The notes beneath the pieces were generated by a model. The model was not told where the DNA came from, made no database searches, and saw nothing but the letters and a program-made list of their open reading frames with translations. 64,000 bases of DNA from Streptomyces durocortorensis (GTDB lineage: Bacteria > Actinomycetota > Actinomycetes > Streptomycetales > Streptomycetaceae), in contig NZ_CP134500.1 in NCBI RefSeq assembly GCF_031760065.1, forward strand, positions 1,736,001 to 1,800,000. The letters run 5' to 3'. Within the stretch, counting starts at the first letter, position 1, and each line of letters starts with the position of its first letter. The position numbers and the translations under genes were made by a program. Positions 17,978 through 27,613 of the stretch are shown here, one piece after another.

Positions 17978-18816
17978 GGACGCTGAGAGACCTGTTCGCG
18001 GTGCGCACCCGGGAGCTGCCCACTCCTCTCTCCCCCGGCTCCCCCGCCGTCGAGGCCGCCGCTCTGTCGGTCCGGCTGGGGCAGCGTCAGGTGCTGGACT
18101 CCGTCGACCTGACCGCCCACGCGGGCGAGGTGGTCGCCCTGGTGGGGCCGAACGGCGCGGGCAAGTCGACCCTGCTGGCGGCGCTGGCCGCCGATCTGCC
18201 CGCCGGGAGCGGTGAGGTGAGGATCGGCGGGCGCCCGGCCGCCGAGTGGTCCGCGCCCGATCTGGCCCTGCGCCGCTCGGTGCTGCCGCAGTCCGCCGCG
18301 CTGTCCTTCCCGTTCCCGGTGGAGGACGTCGTACGGATGGGACGGGCGCCCTGGTCCGGTACGGAGCGGGAGGACGAGGACGACGCGGCGGTGGCGGCGG
18401 CGATGGCGGCCACCGAGGTGACCCGGTTCGCCGCCCGCCCCTTCGAAGCGCTGTCGGGCGGTGAGAAGGCCCGGGTGGCACTCGCCCGGGTGCTGGCGCA
18501 GCGGGCCCCGCTGGTGCTGCTCGACGAGCCGACCGCCGCCCTGGACCTGCGCCACCAGGAGCTGGTGCTGCGGATCTGCCGGGAGCGGGCCGCCGCCGGG
18601 GACGCCGTGGTGGTCGTACTGCACGACCTGGGGCTCGCCGCCGCGTACGCGGACCGGGCCGCCGTGCTGCACGCCGGGCGGATCGCGGAACTGGGCCCGC
18701 CGGAGCAGGTCTTCAGCGGCGGACTCCTCGGCAAGGTGTACCGGCAGCCGGTGGAGGTCTTCCCGCATCCGCGCACGGGCACACCGCTGGTCGTGCCGGT
18801 GCGCGACAGCCCTTAG
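17974..18816 (+). CDS. hmuV: heme ABC transporter ATPase
   Basis: Protein of 280 residues. Walker A GPNGAGKST (about residues 58-66), signature ALSGGEKARVALARVL, Walker B LVLLDEPTAALDL and H-loop VVLHDLGLA are all present, so it should be active. The Q-loop region reads VLPQSAALSFPF, as in HmuV/BtuD relatives. The ATG at 17974 overlaps the hmuU stop, with AAGGTGG before it. It powers heme import together with HmuT and HmuU. Confidence 0.94.
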   Translation: MRTLRDLFAVRTRELPTPLSPGSPAVEAAALSVRLGQRQVLDSVDLTAHAGEVVALVGPNGAGKSTLLAALAADLPAGSGEVRIGGRPAAEWSAPDLALRRSVLPQSAALSFPFPVEDVVRMGRAPWSGTEREDEDDAAVAAAMAATEVTRFAARPFEALSGGEKARVALARVLAQRAPLVLLDEPTAALDLRHQELVLRICRERAAAGDAVVVVLHDLGLAAAYADRAAVLHAGRIAELGPPEQVFSGGLLGKVYRQPVEVFPHPRTGTPLVVPVRDSP

Positions 18817-18947
18817 GGGCGGGCGGACCCGGTCCGTCAGGTCACGGTGTGGACGCTGTACCAGGTCCCGGCCCGCACGCCGTTCGCCGCCCGGTAGGGT
18901 TTCGACGGTCAGTGCGGGCGACGGATCAGAAGGCGCAGAAGCAACGG

Positions 18948-19937
18948 ATGACAAGGCTGGGTCGACTGACGGCGGGGCTCACCACGGCGACGGTGCTGTG
19001 CATGACGGCGAGCGGCTGCATGACGGTGCACGGGGAGCTGGCGGTGCTGCCCGGAGCGACGGAGTCCGAGGCCGCGCAGGCCCTGACGGACTTCCTCACC
19101 GCCTACAACGCGGCGGACAAGGCGTTCGATCCGGCGCTGGACGCGGACCGGGTGACGGGTTCGCTCGGCGCGATCAACCAGGCCGGGCTGAAGGCGCGGC
19201 AGACGTACAACCCCGACGGCAACAAGGCGCACAAGCCGCTGGTCCTCGACGACGCGACGTACGTCATACCGAAGAAGGCGGGCTGGCCGCGCTGGTTCCT
19301 CGCGGACACCGACTCCAACCGGGACCAGGACGGCGGGAAGCTGGACACCCGCTGGCTGGTGGTGTTCGTACGGACGGCCCCCGACGCGGTGTGGAAGGCG
19401 GCCTATCTCGGGGTCGTCCCGGTATCCCAGGTGCCGGAGTTCGCTCTGGACGGGGACGGGCTGGCCACGCCGGTCGAGCCGCGCGACGGTGGACTGGCCG
19501 TCCCCCCGGCCGACTTGAGCAGCACCTACACCACGTATCTCAAGGACGGCGCACCGGACGTGTTCGCACCCGGCGCATCGACCTCGGGCTGGCGCGAGAC
19601 GCGCCGCACCACGCGGCGGGCGGGGTTCTCGTATCAGTACATCGACCAGCCGATGACGGCGACGACGTTCGCGCCGCTCGGGCTGCGCACCGAGGACGGC
19701 GGGGCGCTGGTCTTCTTCAGCAGCAAGCACTTCGAGCGGCAGACCGCGGCGAAGGGGCTCAAGCCGGAGGTCAACGCGGATGTGGAGGCGCTGCTCACCG
19801 GCGAGGTGAACAGCAGCCTCACCAAGGAGCGGGTCTCCAGCCAGCTGGCGCACGTGCCCGCGCGCGGCGCCGACGGCGGCGGCAAGGTGCGGATACTGAA
19901 CCGGCTGCCGGGCCTGGTCGCGGCGAAGGGCGAGTAG
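18948..19937 (+). CDS. putative lipoprotein of unknown function
   Basis: Protein of 329 residues. The N-terminus MTRLGRLTAGLTTATVLCM ends at TASGC (Cys24), a fair lipobox, so it is probably an exported lipoprotein. The body has a folded, mixed alpha/beta look (ALTDFLTAYNAADKAF, WLVVFVRTAPDAVWKAAYLG) and no motif I know. The ATG at 18948 is used because the signal peptide starts there; the ORF reaches back to 18849. It follows hmuV after 131 bp and may be separate from that operon. Confidence 0.75.
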   Translation: MTRLGRLTAGLTTATVLCMTASGCMTVHGELAVLPGATESEAAQALTDFLTAYNAADKAFDPALDADRVTGSLGAINQAGLKARQTYNPDGNKAHKPLVLDDATYVIPKKAGWPRWFLADTDSNRDQDGGKLDTRWLVVFVRTAPDAVWKAAYLGVVPVSQVPEFALDGDGLATPVEPRDGGLAVPPADLSSTYTTYLKDGAPDVFAPGASTSGWRETRRTTRRAGFSYQYIDQPMTATTFAPLGLRTEDGGALVFFSSKHFERQTAAKGLKPEVNADVEALLTGEVNSSLTKERVSSQLAHVPARGADGGGKVRILNRLPGLVAAKGE

Positions 19938-20000
19938 CGACGGGTCGCCGTGCTCCCCGGGCCACCGGGCACCTCCCCCGGGCCCCACCGGCTCAGCGTC

Positions 20001-20747
20001 TCATCGGCTCATCGGCCAGGCGATCGAGTCGTGGTCCAGCTCGCTCTGCTCGGCACTGCCCGCATACCGTGCGCAGGCGTCGGTGAGCGTCTCCAGCAGC
20101 GTCAGCGGGTCGGGCAGCTCGTGCTCGGGGCCGCGCACCCAGTGGACATCGACCTCACCGGGGAGCCGGGCGGGCGGCAGGAGGACGTAGCTCCCCCGGC
20201 AGTGCCAGCGCAGGCCCGGATGGGCGTCCATGGTCTCGGGGTGGCAGTCCAGCTCGCAGGGCCACCACTCGTCCTCGTCCTCGGGGGTACCGCGGGTGGC
20301 GGTGAAGAAGAGCATCCGGTCGTCGCCGGACTGGGCGACCGGGCCGACGTCGATGCCCGCGGCGAGAAGGCGCTCCAGGGCGCTGCGGCCGGCGGTGAGC
20401 GGGACGTCCAGCACATCGTGGATCATGCCGGTCGCGGTGATGAAGTTGGCCAGGGGCTGGCCGCCGGCCCAGCGCTCGATCTGGGCACGGTCGGTGGTCG
20501 ACTGCGTCTGCCAGGCGAAGGAGATGGGGTGCCGGGCGGGGGTGGGGCATCCGATGCGTTCGCAGGAACATCGGTAGCCCTGGGGATGGGCGGCGGGGGC
20601 GATGGGCATGCCCGCGTCGGCGACGGCCAGGAGCAGCTGCACTCTGGCCGTGTCGGCGGCCTCGGCTCCCTGTGGTTTGGAGCGTCGCCGCAACCACTGG
20701 GAGATCCTGCTCTCTGTGCCGCGATAGCGGCCGGAATCGGCGCCCAT
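20001..20747 (-). CDS. bifunctional primase/polymerase (Prim-Pol)-domain protein
   Basis: Protein of 248 residues. The conserved features of the Prim-Pol N-terminal domain are seen: HPQGYRCSCERIGCPTPARHPI with a Cys-rich loop, then WAGGQPLANFITATG. Chromosomal Streptomyces copies stand alone without a helicase, and their role is not established. AGGGG precedes the ATG. It is flanked by the lipoprotein gene and the tetR gene, and no phage genes are near. Confidence 0.75.
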   Translation of the reverse strand: MGADSGRYRGTESRISQWLRRRSKPQGAEAADTARVQLLLAVADAGMPIAPAAHPQGYRCSCERIGCPTPARHPISFAWQTQSTTDRAQIERWAGGQPLANFITATGMIHDVLDVPLTAGRSALERLLAAGIDVGPVAQSGDDRMLFFTATRGTPEDEDEWWPCELDCHPETMDAHPGLRWHCRGSYVLLPPARLPGEVDVHWVRGPEHELPDPLTLLETLTDACARYAGSAEQSELDHDSIAWPMSR

Positions 20748-20900
20748 CTATCCCCTCACCTCAGCGTTGCCCCTCCATGGTCGCACCATCCTGCGCTTCG
20801 GGTGGCCAGAGTTCACCTACGGGGCCCCGTACCACTGCGCCGAGTGAGCACCATCACGCCCGATGTCACCACATAGCGGATATGGCTCACGGGCACCGGG

Positions 20901-21530
20901 TCAGCGGGACACCCCCAGCCCGCCCAGGGCGTAGTCGACGACCTCGTCGGCGTAGGCGTGGGTGAGCGGCAGGGTCCTGAGCAGCCAGCGGTGGAAGAGC
21001 GGGCCGATGAGCAGCTCCAGGGCGATCCGCGGATCGGCGTCGGCACGGAGCTGGCCGGCCTCCTGGGCGGCCCGGAGCCGTGTGACGTACAGCGCGAGCT
21101 GCGGGTCGAGCAGCTTCCCGATGAATTCGGCGCCCAGCTTCGCGTCCACGATGCCTTCGGCGGTCAGCGCGCGGGTGGGGCCGTCCAGCACCGGGTCGTT
21201 CAGCTCGTCGACAGTGGCCCGCAGGACCAGCTTGAGGTCTGCGGCCAGGTCGCCGGTGTCGGGAAGGCCCCGCGCGACGCCGCCGGGCTGGGCAGCGGCC
21301 TCCTCGGCGGCCCGGTCGGCCAGGTCCAGGAAGGCTTCCATCAGGACGGCCGCCTTGGAGGGCCACCAGCGGTAGATGGTCTGCTTCCCGACCCCGGCGC
21401 GGGCGGCGATACCCTCGACCGTCGTACGGGGATACCCCACCTCGCCGACGAGGGCGAGGGCGGCGTCGTAGATCGCCCGGCGGGAGCGGTCGCTGCGGCG
21501 GCTGGAGTCGGGGGACTTGGTGGGTGCCAT
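20901..21530 (-). CDS. TetR-family transcriptional regulator
   Basis: Protein of 209 residues. The helix-turn-helix lies at about residues 35-60 (TVEGIAARAGVGKQTIYRWW), the canonical TetR DNA-binding segment. The all-helical C-terminal ligand domain is variable (LVLRATVDELNDPVLDG onwards) and resembles the TetR_C_11-like group. It is divergent from ddaH, with a perfect palindrome 25 bp upstream of its own start. It is therefore probably an autorepressor that may also control ddaH. Confidence 0.9.
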   Translation of the reverse strand: MAPTKSPDSSRRSDRSRRAIYDAALALVGEVGYPRTTVEGIAARAGVGKQTIYRWWPSKAAVLMEAFLDLADRAAEEAAAQPGGVARGLPDTGDLAADLKLVLRATVDELNDPVLDGPTRALTAEGIVDAKLGAEFIGKLLDPQLALYVTRLRAAQEAGQLRADADPRIALELLIGPLFHRWLLRTLPLTHAYADEVVDYALGGLGVSR

Positions 21531-21554
21531 ACGGCCAATTTACCGCCGACGAGC

Positions 21555-21566
21555 CGATACGTATCG
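21555..21566. promoter_or_regulatory. candidate TetR operator
   Basis: CGATACGTATCG is a perfect 12-bp palindrome in the 214-bp gap between tetR and ddaH, 25 bp from the tetR start. Size and position suit TetR autoregulation. It is 179 bp from the ddaH start, so control of ddaH is less certain. Confidence 0.55.
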
Positions 21567-21744
21567 TCTTGTTGCGTTCACGATCCCGCTGGATGGCCGG
21601 AAGGCGGCCGCGGCCGGGCGGTCCGGTGAACCACCCGATCGGTTCACTGCGGATCGGGCGCGCACGGCGCACCATGGGCTCACGCGCGGACCGCGCGCAT
21701 CCCACCGTTCCGCGGCCCCGGCCGCCGTTCGCGAGGAGCCCCAG

Positions 21745-22560
21745 TTGAACCGTGACGCCACCCCTCGTCGCTACCTGATGTGCGCGCCCACGCACTTCCG
21801 GGTCACCTACTCCATCAACCCGTGGATGGACCCGTCGAAACCCGTCGACCTGCCGCTGGCCCAGACCCAGTGGGAGGACCTGCGCGACCGCTACCGCGGT
21901 CTCGGCCACACCGTCGAGCTGCTCACACCCCGCCCCGACCTGCCGGACATGGTCTTCGCCGCCAACGGCGCCACGGTGATCGGCGGGCGGGTGCTCGGCG
22001 CCCTGTTCGCCTACCGGGAGCGGTTCGAGGAGGCCGGGGCCCACCGGGACTGGTTCCGGGCGCACGGCTTCACCGACGTCCATGAGCCGGAACACGTCAA
22101 CGAGGGCGAGGGCGACTTCGCCGTCACGGACTCGTACCTGCTGGCCGGGCGCGGCTTCCGCGCCAGCCCGCTCTCGCACGCCGAGGCGCAGGAGTTCTTC
22201 GGACTGCCGGTGATCGGGCTGGATCTGGTGGACCCGCGCTACTACCACCTGGACACCGCACTGTGCGTCCTGGACGCGGCGGCCGACGAGATCATGTACT
22301 ACCCGGACGCGTTCTCCCCCGGCAGCCGGGCCGTGCTGCGCCGGCTCTTCCCGGACGCGCTGCTCGCCAGGGAGGCGGACGCGGCCGCCTTTGGCCTCAA
22401 CGCGGTCAGCGACGGGCGTCACGTGCTGCTGCCGCAGGGTGCGACGGGCCTGCTCGACCCGCTGCGGGAGAGGGGCTTCGAGCCGATTCCGATGGACCTG
22501 GGCGAGCTGCTGAAGGGCGGCGGCAGCGTGAAGTGCTGCACGCAGGAGCTGCGGGGCTAG
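21745..22560 (+). CDS. ddaH: dimethylargininase (DDAH)-type amidinohydrolase
   Basis: Protein of 271 residues of the pentein superfamily. Visible are MCAPTHFRVTYSINPWM at the start, DMVFAANGATVIGG, EGEGDFAV, the catalytic His in YYHLDTALCVL and the catalytic Cys in GGSVKCCTQELR near the C-terminus. The enzyme hydrolyses methylated arginine to citrulline and methylamine, or acts on arginine-like compounds. The start is a TTG at 21745 with GAGGAG eight bases upstream. Substrate preference cannot be read from the sequence. Confidence 0.88.
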   Translation: MNRDATPRRYLMCAPTHFRVTYSINPWMDPSKPVDLPLAQTQWEDLRDRYRGLGHTVELLTPRPDLPDMVFAANGATVIGGRVLGALFAYRERFEEAGAHRDWFRAHGFTDVHEPEHVNEGEGDFAVTDSYLLAGRGFRASPLSHAEAQEFFGLPVIGLDLVDPRYYHLDTALCVLDAAADEIMYYPDAFSPGSRAVLRRLFPDALLAREADAAAFGLNAVSDGRHVLLPQGATGLLDPLRERGFEPIPMDLGELLKGGGSVKCCTQELRG

Positions 22561-22566
22561 GGAGGG

Positions 22567-23562
22567 CTAGGGAGTGTCCGGCGACGGCCAGGCGTCGCCC
22601 CAGGCGACGTCCCTGGCCGCCCGGTACAGCTCGCCGTGGCGCTTGGTGACCGTGGAGCGGGCCAGGCCCTCGTCCCGGGTGCACAGCTCCAGCAGGACCT
22701 GGCCCTTACGGATCTGCGGCTTGCGGGTGACCCGGGCGGGGGCCGGGTCGGCGGGGAAGCGGGTGGCGACGACGTAGCTGAACTTCTCGTCCTCGTGGCT
22801 CAGGGAGCCGCCCTTGACCTGCCGGTGCAGCGAGGAGCGGCTGACCCGGGCCGAGAAGTGGCACCAGTCGGTGCCGGGTGCGATCGGGCAGGCGTCGCTG
22901 TGCGGGCAGGGGGCCGCGATGCGCAGCCCGGCGGCGATCAGCCGGTCGCGGGCCTCGATGATCCGGGCGTAACCGTCGGGGGTGCCCGGCTCCACGATGA
23001 CGACGGCCTGGCCGGCCGCGGCGGCCGCGTCGACCAGCTCGGTCCTGGCCTGGACGGTCAGCTCCTTGAGTACGTAGCTGACGGTGACCAGGTCCGCGGG
23101 CGCCAGCTCCAGCGCCGCACCGATCCTGGCCCGCTCCCACCGGGCCGCCCGCAGCCCAGGCACCCCGGACGCCTCGGCCAGTTCGCGGCCGAGCGCGAGG
23201 GCGGGCTCAGCCCAGTCAAGGACGGTGGTGGCCGGGCCGTCCCAGGCCCCGGCCACCGCCCAGCTCGCCGCGCCCGTGCCGCCGCCGACATCGGTGTGGG
23301 TGGCGGGCGCCCAGTCGGGCGCGGCCTCGACGAGGGCGTCGAGGGCGGAGCGTACGGCTTCGAAGGTGGCGGGCATCCGGTACGCGGCGTACGCGAGGAC
23401 GTCGGAACGGTCCCGCAGGATCGGCGCGCTGGTCGGGGTCTCCCCGCGGTAGCTGGCGATCAGCCGGTCGACGGCCTGCGCGGCCTGCTTGGGTGGCAGC
23501 CCGTCGAGCAGTCCGGACAGCGCCGCCCGCAGGGACTGAGCGGTGGGGAGGGTGACGTTCAC
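22567..23562 (-). CDS. Rsm22-family ribosomal small-subunit methyltransferase-like protein
   Basis: Protein of 331 residues. The SAM-binding motif reads THTDVGGGTGAASWAVAG, followed by TVLDWAEPALALGRELA. The Rsm22 Cys cluster CPHSDACPIAPGTDWC is intact and would bind an iron-sulfur cluster or zinc. Relatives act in assembly of the small ribosomal subunit. Starts at GTG 23562; an ORF reaching 23763 lacks homologous sequence at its front. It ends six bases from the ddaH stop (convergent). Confidence 0.88.
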   Translation of the reverse strand: MNVTLPTAQSLRAALSGLLDGLPPKQAAQAVDRLIASYRGETPTSAPILRDRSDVLAYAAYRMPATFEAVRSALDALVEAAPDWAPATHTDVGGGTGAASWAVAGAWDGPATTVLDWAEPALALGRELAEASGVPGLRAARWERARIGAALELAPADLVTVSYVLKELTVQARTELVDAAAAAGQAVVIVEPGTPDGYARIIEARDRLIAAGLRIAAPCPHSDACPIAPGTDWCHFSARVSRSSLHRQVKGGSLSHEDEKFSYVVATRFPADPAPARVTRKPQIRKGQVLLELCTRDEGLARSTVTKRHGELYRAARDVAWGDAWPSPDTP

Positions 23563-23815
23563 CGCCGAATTGTAGGCGCGGGGAGAGCGCCGGGCGTATT
23601 CGGGCCCGGCGGCTCCGCAACAGCCGCGGCACAGCCCTGGAACAGCCGCAGAACAGGGCGGGAAGTGAACTCCTCTTCGCGTTGGGCCTGTTGCTACGCT
23701 GACCGGCGCGAGATCGGCCTGGCCCCAGCGGCCATATCGAGGCGGCCATGGGCATGCGGCCATGGCCGGAGGACCTTGTCCAAGCGGCCTTGTTCAGCGG
23801 GGGAGCCGGGAAGCC

Positions 23816-25141
23816 ATGAGACGGAAGATCGTACGGCTGGCCCTGGTCGGCGGGGTGGTCTTCCTCGCCCTGCTCCTGCTGCTCGCGACCTGCGGCGGGA
23901 GCCCCGGCGACGGGAAGGGCAAGGCGGGCGACGCGGCCACCGGCACGGCCAGGCCCGCGGCGGCGAGTGCCGGTCCGGTGACCCGGCTCACCGTTCCGCC
24001 GCAGTACACGACGGACCGGGGCTGGGAGATCATCGGCTCCTCCCCCGAGATCGCGGTCTCCCACGCGACGGGCCTGGTGGCCTATCTGGAGCGGTCCGCG
24101 GGGAACCGCTACCGGCTGCGCACGGTCGACACGGCGACCGGCAGGCCGGGCTGGCGCGGTCAGCCCTGGCGGCAGCCGGACCCGCTGCACTACCCGAGGA
24201 TCGCCACCGTCACCCGGGGCGACCGGCAGTTCTTCGTGACCTGGTCGTACGGGAAGGTCGGCGACGGGATGTCACCGTCGAGCACCTTCCTCTCGCTCGA
24301 TCTGTACGACGTCACGAACGGGTCCTGGCAGCGCGTGGAGGTGCCGTGGCAGGGCGCCCCGGACGTCAGCGCGAGCGGGCCCGACATCGTGATCAGCGAC
24401 GGGAAGGCCAACAGTGTGCTGGTCGACCCGGTGACCGGCACGGTGTCGGAGCTGAGCGCGGACGAACTGAAGTACCCGAAGGGCTGCCCGGCCTGCAAGC
24501 AGCTGACCGAGGTGCACGGGCAGACCATCGGGGGGCTGCTGGTCGGCGGGGCCCGGGAGTTCTGGGTGCACGGCGGCTGGTTCAGCCGGAACGTGGCGCC
24601 CAAGGGCACCGACCGGACCAGCGGCGTCCCGACCTCGGTGACCTCGGACCTGGTGCTGGCGAAGTGGGCCCTGGCGAGGAAGGCGAAGCGGGCGGCGACC
24701 CACGAGCTGTGGGCGGTGCACGACGCGGTGACCGGCGAGGCGGTGGCCTCGGTGGAGTGCCACCGGCCCGCCATAAAACCGGGGCGCTATCCGCAGGCGG
24801 TGCTCTCCCCCTCGGGCGACTATCTGATCGCCGGGAACCTGGCCTTCGACCTGGCGGCGCAGCGGGGCCGCTGTTTCGAGGACGAGGGCGGCGTCGGCCA
24901 TCTGACGCTGGCCACGGTGACGGACGACGGCATCGCCTACGGGGCCGAGAACGCGCGCGACGCGTCGGAGGCGCTGGCGGGCGGCGGGCTCCCGGTGTCG
25001 ATGGACTTCGCGACCTGGACGACGGACCGGCTGGCCCGCAACGCGCGGCTGCCGGGCATCGAGACGACCGGGGTCGGGGTGTTCCGCTGGACGGACCGGC
25101 AGGAGCGCACGCACCTGATCGGCTACCCGCGCACCGACTGA
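23816..25141 (+). CDS. exported beta-propeller-like protein, unknown function
   Basis: Protein of 441 residues with an N-terminal membrane/signal helix (IVRLALVGGVVFLALLLLL) ending LATC (Cys26). That is a weak lipobox because Thr at -1 is unusual, so either a lipoprotein or a single-pass anchor. The rest has repeating strand pairs such as VAYLERSAGNRYRLRTVD, FLSLDLYDVTNGSWQRVEV and ANSVLVDPVTGTVSEL, which suggest a propeller. A CPAC pair (near residue 222) may be redox or metal active. GGGGAG precedes the ATG. No pathway can be assigned. Confidence 0.75.
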   Translation: MRRKIVRLALVGGVVFLALLLLLATCGGSPGDGKGKAGDAATGTARPAAASAGPVTRLTVPPQYTTDRGWEIIGSSPEIAVSHATGLVAYLERSAGNRYRLRTVDTATGRPGWRGQPWRQPDPLHYPRIATVTRGDRQFFVTWSYGKVGDGMSPSSTFLSLDLYDVTNGSWQRVEVPWQGAPDVSASGPDIVISDGKANSVLVDPVTGTVSELSADELKYPKGCPACKQLTEVHGQTIGGLLVGGAREFWVHGGWFSRNVAPKGTDRTSGVPTSVTSDLVLAKWALARKAKRAATHELWAVHDAVTGEAVASVECHRPAIKPGRYPQAVLSPSGDYLIAGNLAFDLAAQRGRCFEDEGGVGHLTLATVTDDGIAYGAENARDASEALAGGGLPVSMDFATWTTDRLARNARLPGIETTGVGVFRWTDRQERTHLIGYPRTD

Positions 25142-25166
25142 TCCCCCGCAGTCCCCCGGTGATCCC

Positions 25167-26504
25167 CTACAGTCCCCCGGCCTCGCGGTCCGTGCGCTGC
25201 CACGGGCGGCACAGCCCCAGGAAGCAGCCGACCGCGGCGAGGGCGCAGACCACCTGCACGAGGGCCATCGGGACGGCCGTGTCCTCCCCCGCGATGCCCA
25301 CCAGCGGGGAGGCGATCGCGCCGATCAGGAACGAGGACGTGCCGAGCAGCGCGGAGGCGGAGCCCGCCGCGTGCTTGGTCCGCATCAGGGCCTGGGCGTT
25401 GGTGTTCGGCATCGCGAGGCCCATCGCCGACATCAGCACGAACAGCCCGGCCGCGACCGGTGCGAGCCCCACCTCGCCGAAGACGCCGGTCGTCATGAGC
25501 AGCAGCGCGACGGCGGCCAGCACGATGACCGCGAGACCGAGCCCGAGGACCTTGTCCAGGCGGAACCGGCCCACCAGCAGCTTGCCGTTGATCTGCCCGA
25601 CGGCGATGAGCCCGATCGAGTTGAGCCCGAACAGCAGGCTGAAGGTCTGCGGGGACGCCCCGTAGATCTCCTGCACGACGAACGGGGAGGCGGAGATGTA
25701 GGCGAACAGGACGGCGAAGGCGAGTCCGCCCGCGATCATGTAGCCGGTGAAGACCCGGTCCGCGAGCAGCCCGCGCATGGTGCGCAGGGCCTCGCCGACC
25801 CCGCCGGTGTGGCGGCTGCCGGGCGGCAGCGTCTCGTGGAGCCATTTCCAGACGACGAGGGTGAGCACGATGCCGACGCCGGTGAGCACGACGAAGATGC
25901 CGCGCCAGTCGGTGACCCGCAGGACCTGCCCGCCGATCAGCGGGGCGATGATCGGGGCGGCGCCGGAGATCAGCATCAGGGTGGAGAAGAACCGGGCCAT
26001 CTCCACGCCCTCGTAGAGGTCGCGCACCACCGCCCGGGCGATCACGATCCCGGCGGCGCCCGCGAGGCCCTGGAGCAGCCGGAAGCCGACGAGGAGCCCG
26101 GCGGTGGGCGCCAGCGCGCAGATCGCGGTGGCGATGACGTAGACGACCATGCCGAGGAGCAGCGGCCTGCGGCGGCCCCACCGGTCGCTCATCGGGCCGA
26201 CGACGAGCTGCCCGAGCGCCATGCCCGCCAGGCACGCGGTCAGTGTGAGCTGGATGGTGGCGGCGGGGGCGTTCAGCGAGTCGGTGACGGCGGGGAGCGC
26301 CGGGAGGTACATGTCCATGGAGAGCGGCGGCAGCGCCGTGAGCCCTCCGAGGACCAGGGTGACCAGGAGCCCGGTGCGCCGGGCGGCCTTCGTCCGCTTC
26401 GGAGAGACGGGCGGAGCGCCTGCGCCGGGCTGTTCGCTCCGGGGGGTGGGTATGTGTTCTCGCTGGGACCGGCTGCCGCCGCTGTCCGGCATTCTCGTCT
26501 CCAC
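25167..26504 (-). CDS. Bcr/CflA-family drug resistance MFS transporter
   Basis: Protein of 445 residues with 12 predicted helices. The start of the core, LPPLSMDMYLPALP, is the Bcr/CflA hallmark in helix 1, and VGPMSDRWGRRRPLL is the MFS loop. These proton antiporters expel bicyclomycin, chloramphenicol or similar compounds. The GTG at 26504 is used; the ATG four codons later (26492) is also possible. The N-terminal 40 residues are polar. It is divergent from the Gfo/Idh gene. Confidence 0.9.
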   Translation of the reverse strand: METRMPDSGGSRSQREHIPTPRSEQPGAGAPPVSPKRTKAARRTGLLVTLVLGGLTALPPLSMDMYLPALPAVTDSLNAPAATIQLTLTACLAGMALGQLVVGPMSDRWGRRRPLLLGMVVYVIATAICALAPTAGLLVGFRLLQGLAGAAGIVIARAVVRDLYEGVEMARFFSTLMLISGAAPIIAPLIGGQVLRVTDWRGIFVVLTGVGIVLTLVVWKWLHETLPPGSRHTGGVGEALRTMRGLLADRVFTGYMIAGGLAFAVLFAYISASPFVVQEIYGASPQTFSLLFGLNSIGLIAVGQINGKLLVGRFRLDKVLGLGLAVIVLAAVALLLMTTGVFGEVGLAPVAAGLFVLMSAMGLAMPNTNAQALMRTKHAAGSASALLGTSSFLIGAIASPLVGIAGEDTAVPMALVQVVCALAAVGCFLGLCRPWQRTDREAGGL

Positions 26505-26580
26505 ATCGTTGAATCCGCATCTATGCTCTCAGCTCGGCCGGAGTGGTCGATACCTTTTCGTCGCGGCGGTGGGGACGGGC

Positions 26581-27600
26581 ATGAGCGCGGACATGAACGT
26601 GGACATGAGCGGGACGGTGCGCTGGGGCGTGCTGGCGACAGGCGGCATAGCGGGGACGTTCACGGCGGACGTGCAGGGGCTGCCGGGCGCCGAGGTGGTG
26701 GCGGTCGCCTCGCGTACGGAGGCCTCGGCGCGGGCGTTCGCCGAGCGCCACGGGATCGGGCGGGCCTACGGAAGCTGGGCGGAGCTGGTCGCCGACGACA
26801 CGGTGGACGTGGTGTACGTGGCCACCCCGCACTCGGCGCACCACGCGGCGGCCTCGCTCGCGCTGAGGGCGGGAAAGCACGTGCTGTGCGAGAAGGCGTT
26901 CACGCTCAACAGCCGGGAGGCGAAGGAGCTGGTCGCGCTCGCCCGGGAGCGCGGTCTCTTCCTGATGGAGGCCATGTGGACCTACCTCAACCCGGTGGTC
27001 CGCCGGCTGACCGAACTGGTCCGGGACGGGGCGATCGGCGAGATCCGCACCGTACAGGCGGACTTCGGCTTCGCGGGCGGCTTCGCCCCGGGCCACCGGC
27101 TGCGCGACCCGGACCTCGGCGGCGGGGCGCTGCTGGACCTCGGGGTCTACCCGGTGTCCTTCGCGCACCTGTTGCTGGGCGAGCCGGACCGGGTGCGGGC
27201 CGACGCGCTGCTCTCGCCCGAGGGCGTCGACCTGAACACGGGGATGCTGCTGGGCTGGGAGTCGGGCGCGACCGCGCTGCTCTCCTGCTCGATCGTCGGC
27301 CACCACCCGACGGCGGCCACCGTCATCGGCACGGCCGGCCGGATCGACGTTCCGCGCGACTTCTTCCACCCTGACCACTTCGTGCTGCACCGGCCGGGCC
27401 GGGAGCCGGAGACGGTCACCTCGGGGCCGGGCCCGCAGGGTCTGTCCGGCATGCAGTACGAGGCGGCCGAGGTGATGCGCGCGGTGCGGGCGGGCGAGAG
27501 CGAGTCCCCGCTCGTACCGCTGGAGGGTTCGCTCGCGGTGATGCGGACGCTCGACGCGGTACGGGACCGCATCGGCGTCCGCTACCCGGCGGACCGCTGA
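26581..27600 (+). CDS. Gfo/Idh/MocA-family oxidoreductase
   Basis: Protein of 339 residues. The Rossmann start is WGVLATGGIAGTFTADV (about residues 15-31). The catalytic Lys lies in HVLCEKAFTLN (EKA where most have EKP), and GGGALLDLGVYPVSFAHLLLG is the family's C-terminal signature, closest to dihydrodiol dehydrogenase and glucose-fructose oxidoreductase types. It would oxidise a sugar or diol with NAD(P). Several Met codons cluster at the start; 26581 is the first plausible one. Confidence 0.88.
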   Translation: MSADMNVDMSGTVRWGVLATGGIAGTFTADVQGLPGAEVVAVASRTEASARAFAERHGIGRAYGSWAELVADDTVDVVYVATPHSAHHAAASLALRAGKHVLCEKAFTLNSREAKELVALARERGLFLMEAMWTYLNPVVRRLTELVRDGAIGEIRTVQADFGFAGGFAPGHRLRDPDLGGGALLDLGVYPVSFAHLLLGEPDRVRADALLSPEGVDLNTGMLLGWESGATALLSCSIVGHHPTAATVIGTAGRIDVPRDFFHPDHFVLHRPGREPETVTSGPGPQGLSGMQYEAAEVMRAVRAGESESPLVPLEGSLAVMRTLDAVRDRIGVRYPADR

Positions 27601-27613
27601 CGCCTGCGCCGCG

